Part shown: positions 62,694-64,000 of the stretch, piece after piece | How the letters are laid out: each line of letters opens with the position of its first letter | How positions within the stretch are numbered: the stretch's first letter is position 1 | Assembly (NCBI RefSeq): GCF_012516395.1 | Contig: NZ_CP051206.1 | Location: 1,656,501-1,720,500 of the forward strand | DNA from: Dolichospermum flos-aquae CCAP 1403/13F | Lineage (GTDB): Bacteria > Cyanobacteriota > Cyanobacteriia > Cyanobacteriales > Nostocaceae | Direction of reading: 5' to 3' | Length of the DNA: 64,000 nt | Position numbers and translations under genes: made by a program | The notes under the pieces: model-generated | Told to the model about the DNA's origin: nothing | What the model saw: the letters and a program-made list of their open reading frames with translations, nothing else | The model's database searches: none

Positions 62694-63008
62694 GTTTTAG
62701 TGGTAAAAATCTGATGACTTGATATTTTGTGATTTCCTAACTTTACCAACTTACAGGAGCATTGGTAATTGGTCATTGGTAATTGGTAATTGGTAATTGG
62801 GAAAATTATTCCCTGTTCCCTGTTCCCTAGTCATACAGCGGTTTCCGCTCTTATGAGGTACAAAGTTGAATCATGAAACTCTTGTAGTGCGGGCATACTA
62901 TGGCTAACGCCACGCTGCGCTATCGACAAGCTCAGTACAAGTCTTGCCCGCTAGATAACCTCATAACACCGGGAAGTGCTGTAACGACAATTTTTAACGC
63001 CAACCTAT
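62694..63008. repeat. Intergenic with STRR and a diverged MITE copy
   Basis: TTGGTAA heptamers (about 62764-62800), then TTCCCTG units (about 62810-62830), then a diverged copy of the 22941 MITE core at about 62885-62955 split by an ATGGCTAACGCCACGCTGCG insert, the same insert that occurs in array B. No gene was seen. Confidence 0.7.
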
Positions 63009-63695
63009 TTAATTTTGATCCTGATTTTTGAATTCATCAAACTTAGCCCGAACCACCTGTATATCTTGCCACATTAACCATTTAGGCTTTCCTTGTTCCC
63101 GTGAAGGGTTACGCAACAAGTAAGAGGGATGAAAAATAGGCATACATAAACGCCCTTCCCACTCTAACCATTGACCGCGAATTTTAGTAATCGGGCGTTT
63201 GTCACCAATCACACCTTTCACAGAAGTTGCACCTGTTAATAAGATAATTTTGGGGTCAACTAGGCGAATCTGCTCAAATAAATATGGTTTACAAGCAGCA
63301 GCTTCTTCATTAGTTGGTACACGGTTTTCCGGTGGTCTACACTTGCAAATATTGGCAATATATATATCTGTTTCTGTACTTAAATTTACCGAAGCTAAGA
63401 TACTTTCTAGTAATTGTCCTGATCTACCTACAAATGGTAAACCTGTTTCATCTTCATTTTTTCCCGGTGCTTCCCCAATAATCATAATTTCCGCTTGGAG
63501 ATTACCACGGCCGACCACAGCATGAGTCCGGTTTTCACTTAATGCACAACGCTGACAGCCATTGCAATGTTTTGTCAATTCCTCTACATTGTCATAAGTT
63601 CCCGGCGGAATGGGAATTTTATTACTGGTAGTAATTAGCTCTTTTTGGTTTAAGCTAGAGTTATCAAATAAACTAAGTTGAGTTTCATGCTGCAT
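63009..63695 (-). CDS. Type 4 uracil-DNA glycosylase (Fe-S)
   Basis: 228 residues from ATG 63695; an ATG at 63752 gives a 19-residue extension of no known use. Motif 1 GEAPGKNEDETGLPFVGRSG, motif 2 HPSYLLRNPSREQ, and cysteines CNGCQRC, CKCRPP and the later Cys for a [4Fe-4S] cluster. It removes uracil from DNA after cytosine deamination. Complete. It is on the same strand as the partial gene at the right edge, 70 bases after it. Confidence 0.92.
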   Translation of the reverse strand: MQHETQLSLFDNSSLNQKELITTSNKIPIPPGTYDNVEELTKHCNGCQRCALSENRTHAVVGRGNLQAEIMIIGEAPGKNEDETGLPFVGRSGQLLESILASVNLSTETDIYIANICKCRPPENRVPTNEEAAACKPYLFEQIRLVDPKIILLTGATSVKGVIGDKRPITKIRGQWLEWEGRLCMPIFHPSYLLRNPSREQGKPKWLMWQDIQVVRAKFDEFKNQDQN

Positions 63696-63820
63696 GGAAT
63701 TTAGAATGGTAACTGGAAACTCCAGAATATTAACGCAAATATTACCACCCATCCTATCAATTAATAGACAGAATTAGATTGGGGCTTTGTCTACCCTTTT
63801 TTCCAGACAGCACACTCTAA

Positions 63821-64000
63821 TTAATCAAGTTTTAAAGCATTAACTGGCACATCATCCCAAGATTTAACTATCCTTAATTTGGCAATCCAGCCCTCTGCCT
63901 TTTGAGAGTTTGTGAGATTAGTCTTAAACGATTCATGACAATCCTTAGCCTGAGATTCATCACAAGAGGCAATACAGGCGTGAATCAGCCCAGAAGGATC
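63821..64000 (-). CDS. Unidentified protein, C-terminal end (partial, runs off right edge)
   Basis: 60 codons in frame from base 64000 to a TAA at 63821-63823: DPSGLIHACIASCDESQAKD, then helical KTNLTNSQKAEGWIAKLRIV and the end WDDVPVNALKLD. I do not recognise the family. The absence of stops over 180 bases and the protein-like composition support a real gene, but it is short. Confidence 0.5.
   Translation of the reverse strand, partial: DPSGLIHACIASCDESQAKDCHESFKTNLTNSQKAEGWIAKLRIVKSWDDVPVNALKLD

Overview
The window looks like chromosome from a filamentous, probably heterocyst-forming (Nostocales; Anabaena/Dolichospermum/Aphanizomenon-like) cyanobacterium. The evidence is a beta-carboxysome shell gene pair (ccmN end and ccmO), an NblR-type regulator, GUN4 and Tab2 domains, a TamB/Tic236-type protein, many HIP1 octamers (GCGATCGC), low GC, and long runs of heptameric short tandem repeats between genes. 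No tRNA, rRNA, CRISPR array or prophage was seen.

Layout. 1-8000: ccmN end, ccmO, an IS630 scrap, nblR-like regulator, DUF192 lipoprotein, DUF2949 protein, class V aminotransferase, trpC, lpdA. 8000-15600: a secreted repeat protein and a barrel-like protein, truB, an alpha/beta hydrolase, a membrane-anchored class A beta-lactamase-like protein. 15600-23000: mobile and decaying DNA: an IS200/IS605-type end, an orphan ParD antitoxin, dprA split by an intact IS4-family element with a 10-bp target duplication, then DUF2301, livF, a ferredoxin, hisZ and a MITE-truncated TPR gene. 23490-30650: a peptide export locus (two double-glycine precursors, a C39-peptidase ABC exporter, an HlyD-type adaptor) followed by a response regulator and histidine kinase. 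30770-35120: rnz, peroxiredoxin, iscS, and three broken genes (four-helix-bundle protein split by a MITE, HsdR_N-like nuclease with a stop codon, APC permease with an internal deletion). 35150-49800: tamB, DUF3110, murQ, rpiA, SLH protein, M20 hydrolase, bioD, a Ser/Thr kinase, prs. 49900-64000: HD hydrolase, kinase-LRAT fusion, PIN toxin-antitoxin pair, typA, ClC-CBS-USP protein, an orphan antitoxin, a large inverted array of tandem repeats, kinase-GUN4 fusion, pmbA, Tab2, type 4 uracil-DNA glycosylase, and the end of an unidentified gene.

The most interesting locus is the peptide export cluster at 23494-28186. Both small proteins end their leaders in GG after a short acidic amphipathic stretch, and the exporter keeps the full Cys-His-Asp triad of a leader peptidase. 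No modification enzyme is present. The second core ends in a glycine run and an Arg-rich hydrophobic tail. The next two genes are a LuxR-type regulator and a HisKA_3-type kinase, which could make it a self-regulated system, but that link rests on position only.

A second theme is active genome erosion. At least seven genes or gene remnants are broken or shortened, and in two (dprA and the four-helix-bundle gene) both flanking duplications survive and removal of the insert restores the frame exactly. Several repeat families can be defined within the window, including a palindrome whose copies all lie just 3' of stop codons.
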